Origin: Neptuniibacter sp048548695
GTDB lineage: Bacteria > Pseudomonadota > Gammaproteobacteria > Pseudomonadales > Balneatricaceae
Direction: 5' to 3' (one strand)
Length of the DNA: 64,000 bases
Assembly (NCBI RefSeq): GCF_048548695.1
Contig: NZ_JBLYIF010000003.1
Part shown: one piece after another, positions 35,892 to 46,800 of the stretch
How the letters are laid out: the number at the start of each line of letters is the position of its first letter
Position numbering within the stretch: the stretch's first letter is position 1
Notes under the pieces: generated by a model
Told to the model about the DNA's origin: nothing
The model's database searches: none
What the model saw: the letters and a program-made list of their open reading frames with translations, nothing else
Translations under genes and position numbers: made by a program

Positions 35892-36671
35892 TCAGGGTGA
35901 GGTGCGAAAATCGGCCAGTTGCAGTTCCAACTGTCGCTGGCAGGGGGTGGTAACTGTTTCCAGGTCCTGCAACAGCAGGGGAGAGAGCTTGGTTTCGCCA
36001 CTGATGTCGGCGAAGTATTCCTGGATGGCGCGGGTTTCATCCGCTGAATTGGCAGCGATCTGAATACCGTCCCCAACACAGAATGCATAAACTGACAGCT
36101 GGAGGGACACAAATTGCTGGCGCTGCTCGTCATCGAGCATCAGTCGGCGATTACGTATCACATCATGGTATTTCTGTTTGACTGCCGCCGCCATTGCCTG
36201 TTGCTCGGCAGTGTTGAAGCGGCGGGCATCCTTGCTGTCCTGCAACAGTTTTGTCATCTGTTGTTCTACAGCGGCCAGTTGCTGGTTCATGCTGAGGGGC
36301 GCGAAATGCTCATTCATACGCCGGTAGTTCTGTAACTCGGTGACCTGTTCCCGTAGGGATTCGAGCTCGCTTTGCAGTGTTTTTTTATCTTCGATTAAAC
36401 GCTCGTTATCGCGGATCAGGCCACGTATTACGCGCTGCGCGGGCGTTAGCTTTTCATCGCCGAAGGTTGGCGGGAGTTGCTTTCCGCCCAATAGCCCGGT
36501 GGACTCTTCGTATTTGCTACCGGGGATCACCTTAAAACCAAATTGTTCAAATTGTTGCTTATTCTCTGAGTACTGGCCACCGGCTTTTTTAACCACTAAA
36601 TACCCGCCAGCTAATAAAATTATCAGCACGAAAGGCGCGAGGACAATCAGTATCACAGTGCGTTTGGTCAC
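35892..36671 (-). CDS. Membrane-anchored coiled-coil protein of unknown function
   Basis: The 259-aa protein has one N-terminal helix (about residues 7-27), a predicted coiled coil (about 88-120, with NERLIEDKKTLQSELESLREQVTELQNY), and a mostly helical C-terminal region. That region has two cysteines (YAFCVGDG and TTPCQRQ) that could form a disulfide in the periplasm. I do not recognise the family. It lies 36 bp downstream of prc on the same strand and is probably in the same transcript, so a cell-envelope role is likely. Confidence 0.7.
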   Translation of the reverse strand: MTKRTVILIVLAPFVLIILLAGGYLVVKKAGGQYSENKQQFEQFGFKVIPGSKYEESTGLLGGKQLPPTFGDEKLTPAQRVIRGLIRDNERLIEDKKTLQSELESLREQVTELQNYRRMNEHFAPLSMNQQLAAVEQQMTKLLQDSKDARRFNTAEQQAMAAAVKQKYHDVIRNRRLMLDDEQRQQFVSLQLSVYAFCVGDGIQIAANSADETRAIQEYFADISGETKLSPLLLQDLETVTTPCQRQLELQLADFRTSP

Positions 36672-36707
36672 AATACAGTACCTTCAATGGGCGCAGTCAT
36701 TGTAGGT

Positions 36708-38777
36708 TTATTCGGCACTCGCAGTGGAATACTTTAAAGTGAGGTAGAGTAGGTCGATTAAAATTCGTCCACTTTCTGTCAGCATCGCTTCAGCTTCCGG
36801 GTTGACGGGTTTGCCCTGTTCATCGGTTTCCAGCGCATCAGTGGCTTCTGTCAGGCTGGCGAACGGAGGAAGTTCCTTCGCTGCTCGGCGGCGATTTTCT
36901 GCTTCAAGCTGCCAGCCCTCAAGTGCTTCCCGCTGTTGCTTAAGTGCGCTCTCTTGTAGGGGCATTAGCACATCTTCTTTCTGCTCTTTCAGGTGTGCGA
37001 TCTGCTCGCGCATATATTGGAAGTCAGGATCATTGGCGGTTCGTGCCTGATAGCGTTGCTCGAGTTCTGTGAGGAATGGCTTAATGTCGATATATTCGCC
37101 ATGTGGGGCAGAGCGTACTGTATCCCAGTCCAATGCTTGGTCTAGGGCACTTTCTCCAATAATGTCCGGGTCATACAAAGTGGGGAAACTGATATCAGGG
37201 TGTACGCCTCGGTTTTGCGTGCTGTCGCCTGAAATTCGGTAGAACTTAGCATTGGTTAATTTTAGCTGGCCGTGATTCAGTGGCAGCAGGGTCTGTACGG
37301 TGCCTTTACCAAAGGTTTGGCCACCGATGATGATACCCCGGTTATAGTCCTGAATAGCGCCGGCAAAAATTTCCGATGCAGAGGCGGATAGCCGGTTCAC
37401 CAGAACCGCCATTGGGCCGTCGTAAGCCAACTTAGGGTCGTGGTCGCCCAACACTTCAATGCGACCAGTAGAGTCTTTTACCTGAACGGTCGGCCCCCGA
37501 TTGATAAACAGGCCGACGGTTTCATTGGCTTCCCGCAGTGAACCACCGCCATTGTTGCGCAGGTCGATAATCAAACCATCAATCTCTTCGGTTTGCAGTT
37601 CGTTGATCAGGCGTTCTACATCCCGTGAGGTGCTTTTGTAGTTGTCATCGCCATTACGCAGGGCGGCAAAATCGATGTAGAAGGCAGGAATTTCAATGAT
37701 CCCCAGACGAAATTTGCGATCGAAATGATTCAGTTCCAGCACACGTTTTTGTGCTGACTGCTCTTCTAATTTAACTTTGTTGCGTACGATGCGTATCACG
37801 CGAACGGGGGCGTTATCTCGCTCAGGTGATTTTACCTGCAGTCGCACAACTGAGTCTTTGGGGCCTCGGATCAGGTCGACCACGTCATCTAGGCGCCAGC
37901 CTACTACGTCTTCAAACTCGCCTTGCTCACCTTGAGCGACACCAACAATCAGGTCAGCGGCTTTGAGCTGTCCGGTTTTATCGGCTGGGCCGGCGGGCAC
38001 CAGTCGAACAATTTGGGTGAATTCATTTTCACTTTTTAGTACAGCGCCAATGCCTTCCAATGACAGGCTCATGTTGATCTGGAAATTTTCTGAATTGCGG
38101 GGTGAAAAATACTGTGTATGTGGATCAAACTGTTTTGTGAACGCGTTGGCAAAGGTCTGGAATACGTCTTCCGATTTGATCTGGTTAGAGCGTTGTTGCT
38201 GGTTTTTGTAGCGTTTCAGCAAGACCTGTCGCGCTTCATCTTCGGTTTTATCCGCCAGCTTCAGGTTTAACAGTGCACTTTTAACTCGCCGGTGCCAGAG
38301 GCTATTCAGTTCTGCCGTATCTTTTGCCCAAGGCGCATTTTCGCGGTCATTGTTGAGTGTTTCTGGCACAGTGAAATCAAACACCATGTCGGATTCAAGC
38401 TCGCCGATAATAAAATCCAGGCGTTCTGCCAGGCGGGACTGAAAACGGTTGTAGATCAGGTAAGCAACCGATAGATCGCCTGATTGGATTTGATCGTCAA
38501 ACAGTGCCTGATAACGGGAAAATTCGTCAATATCACTTTGCAGGAAGTAGCTCTTGGTGGGGTCTACGTCTTGCAGATACTGGGTAAATATCTTTTCCGA
38601 TAACGCGTCATTCAGGCTGACGCGGTTGTAATGCCCTAGCTTTAGCGATTCAGCAATTTCCACCAGTGTAGAGCTGTGGATGGGTTGTGCTTCGAGTTTC
38701 GCCTGAACAGCGGCAAACGGCAGCAGGCACAGCACAGGGATAGCTAGATAACGCAGCGGAGATAACATAGTAGACAT
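36708..38777 (-). CDS. prc: Tail-specific periplasmic protease
   Basis: The 689-aa protease degrades misfolded or tagged periplasmic proteins and processes cell-wall proteins. A signal peptide ends FAAVQA-KLEAQ. A PDZ domain is seen at GIGAVLKSENEFTQIVRLVPAGPA. The Ser-Lys catalytic pair lies in SASASEIFAG and FGKGTVQ. C-terminal helices of the Tsp type follow. The start at 38777 (MSTMLSPLRYL) gives the signal peptide directly and a length near E. coli Prc (682); an in-frame extension to 38960 would overlap the divergent FKBP gene. Confidence 0.94.
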   Translation of the reverse strand: MSTMLSPLRYLAIPVLCLLPFAAVQAKLEAQPIHSSTLVEIAESLKLGHYNRVSLNDALSEKIFTQYLQDVDPTKSYFLQSDIDEFSRYQALFDDQIQSGDLSVAYLIYNRFQSRLAERLDFIIGELESDMVFDFTVPETLNNDRENAPWAKDTAELNSLWHRRVKSALLNLKLADKTEDEARQVLLKRYKNQQQRSNQIKSEDVFQTFANAFTKQFDPHTQYFSPRNSENFQINMSLSLEGIGAVLKSENEFTQIVRLVPAGPADKTGQLKAADLIVGVAQGEQGEFEDVVGWRLDDVVDLIRGPKDSVVRLQVKSPERDNAPVRVIRIVRNKVKLEEQSAQKRVLELNHFDRKFRLGIIEIPAFYIDFAALRNGDDNYKSTSRDVERLINELQTEEIDGLIIDLRNNGGGSLREANETVGLFINRGPTVQVKDSTGRIEVLGDHDPKLAYDGPMAVLVNRLSASASEIFAGAIQDYNRGIIIGGQTFGKGTVQTLLPLNHGQLKLTNAKFYRISGDSTQNRGVHPDISFPTLYDPDIIGESALDQALDWDTVRSAPHGEYIDIKPFLTELEQRYQARTANDPDFQYMREQIAHLKEQKEDVLMPLQESALKQQREALEGWQLEAENRRRAAKELPPFASLTEATDALETDEQGKPVNPEAEAMLTESGRILIDLLYLTLKYSTASAE

Positions 38778-38939
38778 AATTGGACTGACTTCCGGGACAA
38801 GTTCGTATTTAGGACAGGGAAAACCGGTCTCAGGTTCCCATATGCTATCAGGCAGCGACAACACTACTGATTCTGAGTGTAGACATGGGGTTTCCTGATG
38901 TAAACTGCAACCTCTTGTTGTTAAAAAGGTTGTTTTGCA

Positions 38940-39464
38940 ATGCGTAATCAGACTTTTCATCGCTTGGGGTGGATATTGGGGCTAGTACTGGTCCTCTTGG
39001 CTGGCTGTGGTGAAAACCCGGAAGAGGAGGCGTTCAGACAACAGCTAAAAGACAAAGCGCTGAATGATGATACGCGCAAGCTGGGTGAAGCGTTTCTACA
39101 GGAAAATGCACAGCAACCTGGGGTGAAAGTAACCGTCAGTGGTTTGCAATACCGCATAGAGCAACCCGGAGAAGGCCCGCATCCAGGCATCACTGACCTG
39201 GTGACTGTGCATTATGAGGGAACCCGGGTGGATGGCGGGGTGTTTGATAGCTCTTACCAGCGGGGTGAGCCGTCTACGTTTCCGCTGAATCGGGTTATCC
39301 GTGGCTGGACTGAGGCTGTTGGCATGATGAATAGAGGGGCCGTCTGGACACTGTTTATACCACCAGAGTTGGCATATGGGGCAACCAGTCCGTCTGATCA
39401 GATACCGGCGAACTCCACGCTGATTTTCAAAGTGGAATTGGTAGATTTTCAACCGGCGCAATAG
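38940..39464 (+). CDS. FKBP-type peptidyl-prolyl isomerase lipoprotein
   Basis: The 174-aa protein has a lipobox LVLLAGCGE near residue 23, a short helical linker and one FKBP domain (VTVHYEGTRVDGGVFDSSY, FPLNRVIRGWTEAV, IPPELAYG, STLIFKVELV). It should assist folding at the inner face of the outer membrane. It is divergent from prc and is followed 16 bp later by the aminopeptidase gene. Confidence 0.92.
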   Translation: MRNQTFHRLGWILGLVLVLLAGCGENPEEEAFRQQLKDKALNDDTRKLGEAFLQENAQQPGVKVTVSGLQYRIEQPGEGPHPGITDLVTVHYEGTRVDGGVFDSSYQRGEPSTFPLNRVIRGWTEAVGMMNRGAVWTLFIPPELAYGATSPSDQIPANSTLIFKVELVDFQPAQ

Positions 39465-39480
39465 TAATAGAGATAGATTG

Positions 39481-40764
39481 ATGAGTGATTTTCTGCAACA
39501 GCTACAAGGGTTTCTGGCGGCTTCACCAACGCCTTATCATGCCACAGCGAATATGGCGCAAAGTCTGCAACGTGCAGGCTATACCTTTTTGCCCGAGAGT
39601 GAGGCCTGGCAGATGCAGGCCGGCGGTCGCTACTACACCACTCGTAATGGTTCTTCACTGGTTGCCTGGACCTTACCGAAAACCGCTGCGCTGGAAACCT
39701 CGGGGTTGCGCATGGTGGGTGCGCATACCGATTCGCCCTGCCTGAAAGTTAAACCGAAACCTGAATTGCACCGCAATGATTATCATCAGTTGGGGGTCGA
39801 GGTTTATGGTGGTGTGTTACTGAATCCATGGTTTGACCGTGATCTGTCGATGGCGGGTCGGGTCAGTTACCTGAATGCGGCTGGCCAGCGGTGTCAGAAC
39901 CTGATCGATTTTCAGCGCCCGATAGCGGTCATTCCAAGTCTGGCGATTCATCTGGATCGGGAAGCCAACAAAAATCGCGCAATCAATGAGCAAACTTACC
40001 TGCCGGTCATTCTGGGGCAGGGTGCAGAAGCCCACGACTTTAAGCAGATGCTGACGGCACAACTGGCCGCGCAAGGTGTCACTGATGTAACAGATATTTT
40101 GGAATATGAAGTCGTCCTTTACGACACTCAGCCACCGGCCTGCATTGGAATGGACCAGGCATTCATCGCCTCTGCCCGGTTGGATAATCTGTTGAGCTGT
40201 TTTATTGGCCTGACTGCACTGCTGGAAGCGGACAGTGATATGGGTACCTTGCTGGTGTGTAACGACCATGAAGAGGTTGGCAGTATGAGTGCGTCGGGTG
40301 CTCAGGGGCCGATGTTAAAACAGGTGCTGGAACGTATGCTGCCAGAGCCGGAAGCACGTGCCCGGATGCTGGCACACTCGGTGCTGATTTCGGCCGATAA
40401 TGCCCATGGTATCCATCCTAACTTTGCAGATCGGCATGATGAAAACCACGGCCCACTGCTGAACGCGGGACCGGTGATTAAAATCAACGCCAATCAGCGT
40501 TATGCCACCAATAGCGAGACCAGCGCACTGTTCCGCCATCTGGCTCAGCTGGATGGTTTGCCGGTACAGTCGTTTGTGGTACGCAGTGATATGGGGTGTG
40601 GCAGTACCATTGGACCGATTACCGCCGCAGAGTTAGGTGTGCGCACTCTTGATGTAGGGGTGCCGCAGTTTGCCATGCATTCAATCCGTGAGCTGGCCGG
40701 TGTGGAAGATTGCACCACCCTGACGACTATCTTGCGCCGTTTTTATACCACGACAGAGGTGTAA
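39481..40764 (+). CDS. apeB: M18 family aspartyl aminopeptidase
   Basis: This 427-aa zinc peptidase removes N-terminal acidic residues. Metal and catalytic motifs are GAHTDSPCLKVKPKP, CNDHEEVGSMSASGA, SADNAHGIHPN and MHSIRELAG. The ATG at 39481 is used; a TTG just before it is in frame. It probably shares a transcript with the FKBP gene. Behind it, 40765-41199 contains no gene I recognise. Confidence 0.94.
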   Translation: MSDFLQQLQGFLAASPTPYHATANMAQSLQRAGYTFLPESEAWQMQAGGRYYTTRNGSSLVAWTLPKTAALETSGLRMVGAHTDSPCLKVKPKPELHRNDYHQLGVEVYGGVLLNPWFDRDLSMAGRVSYLNAAGQRCQNLIDFQRPIAVIPSLAIHLDREANKNRAINEQTYLPVILGQGAEAHDFKQMLTAQLAAQGVTDVTDILEYEVVLYDTQPPACIGMDQAFIASARLDNLLSCFIGLTALLEADSDMGTLLVCNDHEEVGSMSASGAQGPMLKQVLERMLPEPEARARMLAHSVLISADNAHGIHPNFADRHDENHGPLLNAGPVIKINANQRYATNSETSALFRHLAQLDGLPVQSFVVRSDMGCGSTIGPITAAELGVRTLDVGVPQFAMHSIRELAGVEDCTTLTTILRRFYTTTEV

Positions 40765-41199
40765 TGACTGTTTGCTGCCTGCTGCAATTGCCGTAGGCAA
40801 GCTCTTCCAGCCAGTAACACTCAATCAAGACCTTTAAACATGCTGGCAGGCATCTGTATGAAACCGTCTGAAGATCAGTGACTGCCACACTGGCTGATGT
40901 ATGCGGGATCTGTGATGCTTCATGGTGGAGAGGTCAGTGCGGTGCAGGTCGGAGGCTCATCCTGGGTACTTCTGACAAATTATTGGTAATGACCAGTGAG
41001 CTGATTGTTGTTTTCGGTTCAGTGATAAACACAGGCGTGTCCTCTGTGAGCTATCCGTTCAGGATAACTTTAGCGTTGGCATCCTCCAGGCCGTCGCAGA
41101 CGCCGATGATCTTATCGATGCCAGCAACTTGCGTACATTTTTGACATCGGGTTGCGGGCTTGGCAGGACATGTATACCGCCTTGACGATTTACCTGTTT
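40765..41199. other. Gene-free stretch, possibly decayed sequence
   Basis: No intact frame resembles a protein. It leads directly into the TolC-family remnant and may be older debris of the same gene. I could not align it by eye. Confidence 0.4.
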
Positions 41200-41550
41200 A
41201 GCATTGATCATCAGAGTGCAGCGGCGCAAGCTGGATGAAGTAATCAGGCTGAGCTGGAATGCTAACAGCAGCTGGCTACAAGTTTGTCTTACTTGGAAAC
41301 ACGCGCCATCGCCGCAGAAAAAAACCGTGACGCCTATAGGGATCAGATCGATATAGAACAGCGCACCTTGCTTGATCTGCTGGATTCTGAAAATGAGCTT
41401 TTGAGTGCCAAGGCTGAATCTGCCGAGGGGCGCTTTGATAAGGTTTTGGTGGACTACCGTTTGATGGCGGTGCTCGGTTTACTGCTGCAATCCCTTGAGG
41501 TCGCCTCCAGGGAAGAAGCGCAGTTTAGCAATGCCCTGATAGCCGGTTGA
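41200..41550 (+). pseudogene. TolC-family outer membrane factor, 3' remnant
   Basis: One frame encodes KLDEVIRLSWNAN (from about 41228). After a frameshift near 41265 the next frame gives LSYLETRAIAAEKNRDAYRDQ, then RTLLDLLDSENELLSA and VDYRLMAVLGLLLQSLEV. This is the C-terminal helical repeat of TolC/LapE-type proteins, where DQF..G.RTLLDLLDSENEL is diagnostic. About one quarter of a normal gene remains and the upstream part is missing. The intact partner for the type I system at 56.5 kb must lie elsewhere. Confidence 0.82.
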
Positions 41551-41553
41551 AGT

Positions 41554-41580
41554 AAAAAAGCCTCCATGTGGAGGTTTTTT
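41554..41580. terminator. Bidirectional terminator
   Basis: AAAAAG-CCTCCA-TG-TGGAGG-TTTTTT. It follows the TolC remnant and also stands 9 bp beyond the convergent omega-amidase gene. Confidence 0.85.
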
Positions 41581-41588
41581 ATGCAGTG

Positions 41589-42365
41589 CTAATCCAGGCG
41601 AAAGGTATCGGCATCCTGCCAGGCTGGAAATGCTTCACGAAACTGTTGTAGTGCACTGCCAGACAGCGTGCGGCTGGCAATTTGCACCGGCTGGTTTGCC
41701 AGATCAAGCTCGGTTTCACCGCGAAAATTAACCAGCATGCTATCCCCATCAAACTGATATTGGTTGCCATCTTCACCGGTCCGGTTTACGCCGGCCACGT
41801 AGCACTGGTTTTCAATGGCGCGTGCCTGCAGTAGCGTGCGCCAGGCAGTTCTCCTGGGGTTTGGCCAGTTGGCAACGTAGATCGCGAGATCGTAATCATT
41901 CAAATTGCGACTCCACACCGGAAAGCGCAGGTCGTAGCAGACCTGGGGCAGAATTCGCCAGCCTTTATAGGTCAGCACGGTGCGTTCGCTACCTGATTGA
42001 TAATGCTTATGTTCATTCCCCATGCGAAACAGGTGGCGTTTATCATAGTGATAACAGTCACCCGCGGGGGTAACAAATAGCATTCGGTTACGAAAGCCAT
42101 CTGTGGTTTTCATGACGATACTGCCACAGATGGCAGCGCCTGTAGTCTTGGCTTGATGACGTAACCAGGTGACTGATTCACCGTCCATTGTTTCGGCAAC
42201 GGCTTCAGGTTGCATGCTAAAGCCACTGGTGAACATTTCGGGCAGCACAATCAGGTCAGTGGTGCCGGTTAGCGCCAGCAGATGTTCAGACAGCATGGCT
42301 CTATTCTGTGCAGGCGCCTGCCAGTGCAGATGGGTTTGTACCAGGCTGATGGTTAAATCTTGCAT
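41589..42365 (-). CDS. yafV: Omega-amidase (nitrilase superfamily)
   Basis: The 258-aa enzyme hydrolyses alpha-ketoglutaramate or similar omega-amides. The Glu-Lys-Cys triad is visible in VLPEMFTSGF, YDKRHLFRMG and PQVCYDLRFPVW. It overlaps the upstream aminotransferase gene by 13 bp. Glutamine transaminase plus omega-amidase is a recognised functional pair (YbdL/MtnE with YafV) serving methionine salvage, which supports the assignment. Confidence 0.9.
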   Translation of the reverse strand: MQDLTISLVQTHLHWQAPAQNRAMLSEHLLALTGTTDLIVLPEMFTSGFSMQPEAVAETMDGESVTWLRHQAKTTGAAICGSIVMKTTDGFRNRMLFVTPAGDCYHYDKRHLFRMGNEHKHYQSGSERTVLTYKGWRILPQVCYDLRFPVWSRNLNDYDLAIYVANWPNPRRTAWRTLLQARAIENQCYVAGVNRTGEDGNQYQFDGDSMLVNFRGETELDLANQPVQIASRTLSGSALQQFREAFPAWQDADTFRLD

Positions 42366-43501
42366 AAACGCTCCGTTGCTTCCGACAAGGTGGCTTCTCC
42401 CTTGGCAAAGCAGAGTCGGATAAAACCGGTCTGATAACCGCCTTTATAAAAGGGTGATAGTGGTATAGCTGCTACGCCGACGTTTTCCAATAACCAGCTG
42501 ACGAAGTCGAGGTCTGTCAGGTCGCTAACATTGCGATAATCCAGAAGTTGGAAATAGGTGCCCGCCGAAGGCGTAAGGTCGAATGGGCTTGCGGCTAACG
42601 CCTGATTGAGAAAATTCCGCTTTTGCTGATAAAAGCCGCCAAGTTGCTGCTCATATTCAGGGTGGGCAACCATAAATTCGGCAATGGCTGCCTGCAGTGG
42701 TGTGGCGGAGCTGAAAGTCAGGTATTGATGTACCTTTTGTAGCTCTTTGGTTAGCGACTTGGGTGCCACGCAGTAACCGATTTTCCAGCCGGTAACATGG
42801 TAGGTTTTACCAAACGACGAGATAATAAAACTCCGCTCTGCCAATTCGGCGTGGCGGTTGACGCTCATGTGCTTGGCACCATCAAATATAATATGCTCGT
42901 AGACCTCATCTGACAGTAAAACAATATCAGTGTCTTGTAATATCGCCGCCAGTCGCGCCAGGTCGTATTCGGTCAGTGTGGTTCCGGTTGGATTGTGTGG
43001 CGAATTGATGATGATCATCCGGGTGCGTGGCGTGATGGCCGCTTCCACTTGTTGCCAGTCGATCTCAAATGCGGGTGGCACCAGGGCGATGTGTACACTG
43101 GTAGCGCCATTGAGGCGAATGGCTGGCTCGTAGCTGTCATAGGCGGGATCAAATACGATCACCTCATCGCCACTGCTGACCACAGCACTGATCGCGGCAA
43201 AGATCGCTTCTGTTGCACCGGAAGTGATGGTTATTTCCGTATCCGGGCTCAGCTTGCGTTGATAACAGCGCTGTACCTTATCAGCAATGGCGTCGCGCAG
43301 TGTGGCCAGGCCGGACATCGGTGCATATTGGTTAGCACCAGCCTGGATATGTTTGCCTGCAGCATTGAGTAATTCAGCCGGGCCATCAAAATCCGGAAAC
43401 CCCTGCGACAGGTTGATTGCCTGGTATTCTGCAGCCAGTGCTGACATCTGTGAAAAAATGGTCAGGCCGATATGGGGTAGCTTGCTGGTGGGGTAGCGCA
43501 T
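42353..43501 (-). CDS. ybdL: PLP-dependent methionine/glutamine aminotransferase
   Basis: The 382-aa class I/II aminotransferase has NQYAPMSGLATLRDAIA, INSPHNPTGTTLTE and the PLP lysine in SSFGKTYHVTGWKIGY. YbdL-type enzymes convert 4-methylthio-2-oxobutanoate to methionine using glutamine or similar donors. Coupling to the downstream omega-amidase by overlapping genes favours that role over kynurenine or aspartate aminotransferase. The symbol is by similarity. Confidence 0.85.
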   Translation of the reverse strand: MRYPTSKLPHIGLTIFSQMSALAAEYQAINLSQGFPDFDGPAELLNAAGKHIQAGANQYAPMSGLATLRDAIADKVQRCYQRKLSPDTEITITSGATEAIFAAISAVVSSGDEVIVFDPAYDSYEPAIRLNGATSVHIALVPPAFEIDWQQVEAAITPRTRMIIINSPHNPTGTTLTEYDLARLAAILQDTDIVLLSDEVYEHIIFDGAKHMSVNRHAELAERSFIISSFGKTYHVTGWKIGYCVAPKSLTKELQKVHQYLTFSSATPLQAAIAEFMVAHPEYEQQLGGFYQQKRNFLNQALAASPFDLTPSAGTYFQLLDYRNVSDLTDLDFVSWLLENVGVAAIPLSPFYKGGYQTGFIRLCFAKGEATLSEATERLCKI

Positions 43502-43859
43502 GTCATATCCGGCATTGGTATTGGCATCGACAAGATGCCTTGAGGTATGTGAAGTAAACGTAAATATGTCTGTTTAGGTGCTTCGTAAGGTATTGGCCCA
43601 GTATCCGTCATGTCACTCGGCTACCATTGGCTCACTATACTGTTTTTATTGACCGCAGAGGAAGCCTTGGTCTGGTTAGCACTTCGGTGCGTAACATCCC
43701 TAGCCATGGGCTTTGGCCTTAGTGCCATCTACGTGGCCGTTATCCTTGTATAGTCTGATTAATCCCATAATATGTAATTAGTTCGTATTTCTTTGCGGCA
43801 TGTTACGCGTAGTGTAGATACAACATATGTTCTGTGTATAGGCAATGGAGAGTTGTGCC
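43502..43859. other. Intergenic region ahead of the giant adhesin gene
   Basis: No gene seen. It separates divergent transcripts and should contain the adhesin promoter; the AT-rich segment 43750-43830 (around TATGTAATTAGTTCG) is the likely place. A GGAG ribosome site lies at 43847-43850, before the ATG at 43860. Confidence 0.5.
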
Positions 43860-46800
43860 ATGAACGTCACTAAGGTTACCGAATCAGTTATTGTCATTGC
43901 TATACGTGGTGAAGTGCTTGTTCAAGACAAGCATGGACATGTCCGCCTGCTTAAGCTTGATGACAAACTGTTACCTGGTGACACCATTCTGCAGGGCGAT
44001 GGCGCCTTGGTGCTGCAAAATCAGGCGGGTGAGCAGACAACACTCGGTGACGTTGACGATCAGCAGTCAGATCAGACTTTCTTTCCTCCAGAACAGCCAT
44101 CGGCTCAGCATAACAGCCAAAGCGATAAACCGAGTGATCAGCCGGCAGCGAAACCAGCAGAAGCCGATGATAAAACAGCGGTATCCGAAACACCGCTAAC
44201 GCGTGATACCGGAGAACTGGATGCTCAGGTACGGGTTGAAAGATCGGCACAAGAAGCCTTTGCAGAGGCGGGCTTTGAGCAGAACGGTTCGGGGTTTTCG
44301 GCGGCGGAGGGTGTGGTCAGCGAGCTTGGTGCAGAAGGGAAGCATGTAGAGCTGACTGGTACTGGATCTCAGTCCGTATTCAAACCCTCGGTTGAAGGCG
44401 GTAATTCAGCGGTCATTGCGCCTGATAAATTAACTGGAACCCCCGGAACTCTTCAGCTTCATGGTTCTTTGGTTTTGGATAGAGGGGTTACGGGATTAGC
44501 TGTTTTCAGACCTGCAACCATTCAGACCAATTTTGGCCAATTAACCATTACCGATAAAGGTGAATGGTCGTATACGGCTTCCAATTTGCACCCGGGGCTG
44601 CAAAGTCTGGGGGAAGGTGCCAGCACTACAGAAACCGTTCTGGTGGCCAGTAATGATGGCAGTAAGCATCAGATTACTATTCATATTCAGGGCAGTAATG
44701 ATGCTCCGGTGCTGCAAGCCAGCCATCACACGGTTGATGAGGGCGGTGCACTGTTATCGGGACAGATGGTCGCAACGGATGTTGATTCTGGAGACTCGCT
44801 TAGTTTTAGCTGCAAACAGGCGGTAGCAGGGTTCAGTCTGAATCCTGATGGCAGTTACAGCTTTGATCCAGCTCATGCGCAATACAATAACCTGGCTGCC
44901 GGCGACTCGCTGGCACTCAATGTTCCCATAACTGTCACGGATTCGAAAGGTGATACCGATAGTCAGATATTAGAGATTATCGTCACAGGAACTAATGACA
45001 CGCCTGTCATGACCATAATGTCACCGGTGCTTGTGTCTGAAGGTGATACCGTTTATCAGGGACAGCTAAGTGCCACCGATCCCGACACGGGTGAACCCTT
45101 GATGTATTCTACCTCCGGGCATGTAGATGGTTTCAGCATGCTTCCTGACGGTAAATATAGTTTCAATCCCAGTCACCCTGCTTACACCAGTCTTGGCGTC
45201 AATGAACAACTGATTATCAATATCCCTGTAGTAGTGTCAGATCCACATGGAGGAAGTGATACCAAGACACTCAGTGTGACAGTGTTGGGTACCAATGATG
45301 CTCCTGTCCTGTCTATTGTGCCCCCCGAGAATGTCGCCGAAGACGCAGTCATCATGCACGGGCAGCTATCATCAACAGAGATCGATCATGGCGATACGGT
45401 AGCAATCTATGCAACGACCAGGCATGTCGATGGTTTTGTCATGCACCTGGATGGCAGCTATGACTTTGACCCGTCGCATATTGCTTATCAGAATCTGGCT
45501 GAAAATGAAGTCAAGGAGCTTCGTATTCCGCTGAGTGTGATGGATGCTCATGGTGCAATGGATAAAGGCGAATTGATCATCCGCGTCACCGGCACCAATG
45601 ATTTACCACGCATGACAGCTGTGCCTGCTTTGGCGGTACATGAAGGCGATGCGGTTTATCATGGCCAGTTAACTGCGACAGATATCGATACTGGCGATAC
45701 GCTCAGCTATACCGAGACCAAACCGGTAGCCGGTTTTACCATGAACGCAGATGGTAGTTACACCTTTGACCCCGGTAATGCAGCCTACAATAATCTTGGC
45801 TTTAATGAGCAACGTGTGATTGATATTCCCATTGTCGTCACTGACTCACGTGGTGGCAGCGACACTCAGGTTCTATCTGTGACGGTGATTGGCACGAACG
45901 ACGCGCCTGTCATCTCTGTTGTGCCACCCAGTGATGTTCGTGAAGATGCAGTCATGATACATGGTCACATTACCTCAACGGATGTTGATCATGGTGATAT
46001 GGCGATCTATGCATCGACAAGACATATCGACGGCTTTGTTATGCATCCGGATGGCAGCTATGACTTCGATCCGTCTCACATTGCTTATCAAAATCTGGCA
46101 CAAAATGAAGTCAAAGAGATACATCTCCCGCTCACAGTGATGGATGCTCATGGTGCCGTGGATCAGGGCGAACTGATTGTCCGCGTGACCGGCACTAATG
46201 ATTTGCCAAGTATGGTCGCAGTGCCTGCTCTGGCGGCACATGAAGGCGATGCGATTTATCATGGCCAGTTAACTGCGACAGATATCGATACTGGCGATAC
46301 GCTGAGCTTCTCCGCTACCAAGCCGGTAGCTGGTTTTACGCTGCATGCCGATGGGAGTTATACCTTCGATCCTCGCGATCCAGCATACGACCATCTGGCA
46401 CCGGGTGATTTTGATAAGTTACAGATTCCGGTTGAAGTCACGGATCCCCATGGCGGGACAGCAACCCAGACCCTGGAAATCACAGTCAACGGAACCAATG
46501 ATAACCCGGTGATTGTGGGGCAACCCCTACAACGCGTCGATGAGGATGGTAGCGTCAGAGGCCAGTTTCAGGTCACCGATCGCGATGATAATGAGCACTT
46601 TAGCTACAACGTACCCGCACCGGTTCCCGGTCTGACATTAGCACCAGATGGCAGTTACAAATTTGATGCTAGCGATTCTTTTTATCAATATCTGAAACAG
46701 GGGGAATCGCTGGATCTCTCCATCCCGGTTGTCGTGACCGATAGCCATGCAGGTCAAACACAAAGCCAGATACATATTCATATTACCGGCACTAACGACA

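Noticed and set aside
40878..41144. An 88-aa open frame in the gap after apeB
   Set aside because: No domain, odd composition and no ribosome site. It looks like a chance frame in decayed DNA.
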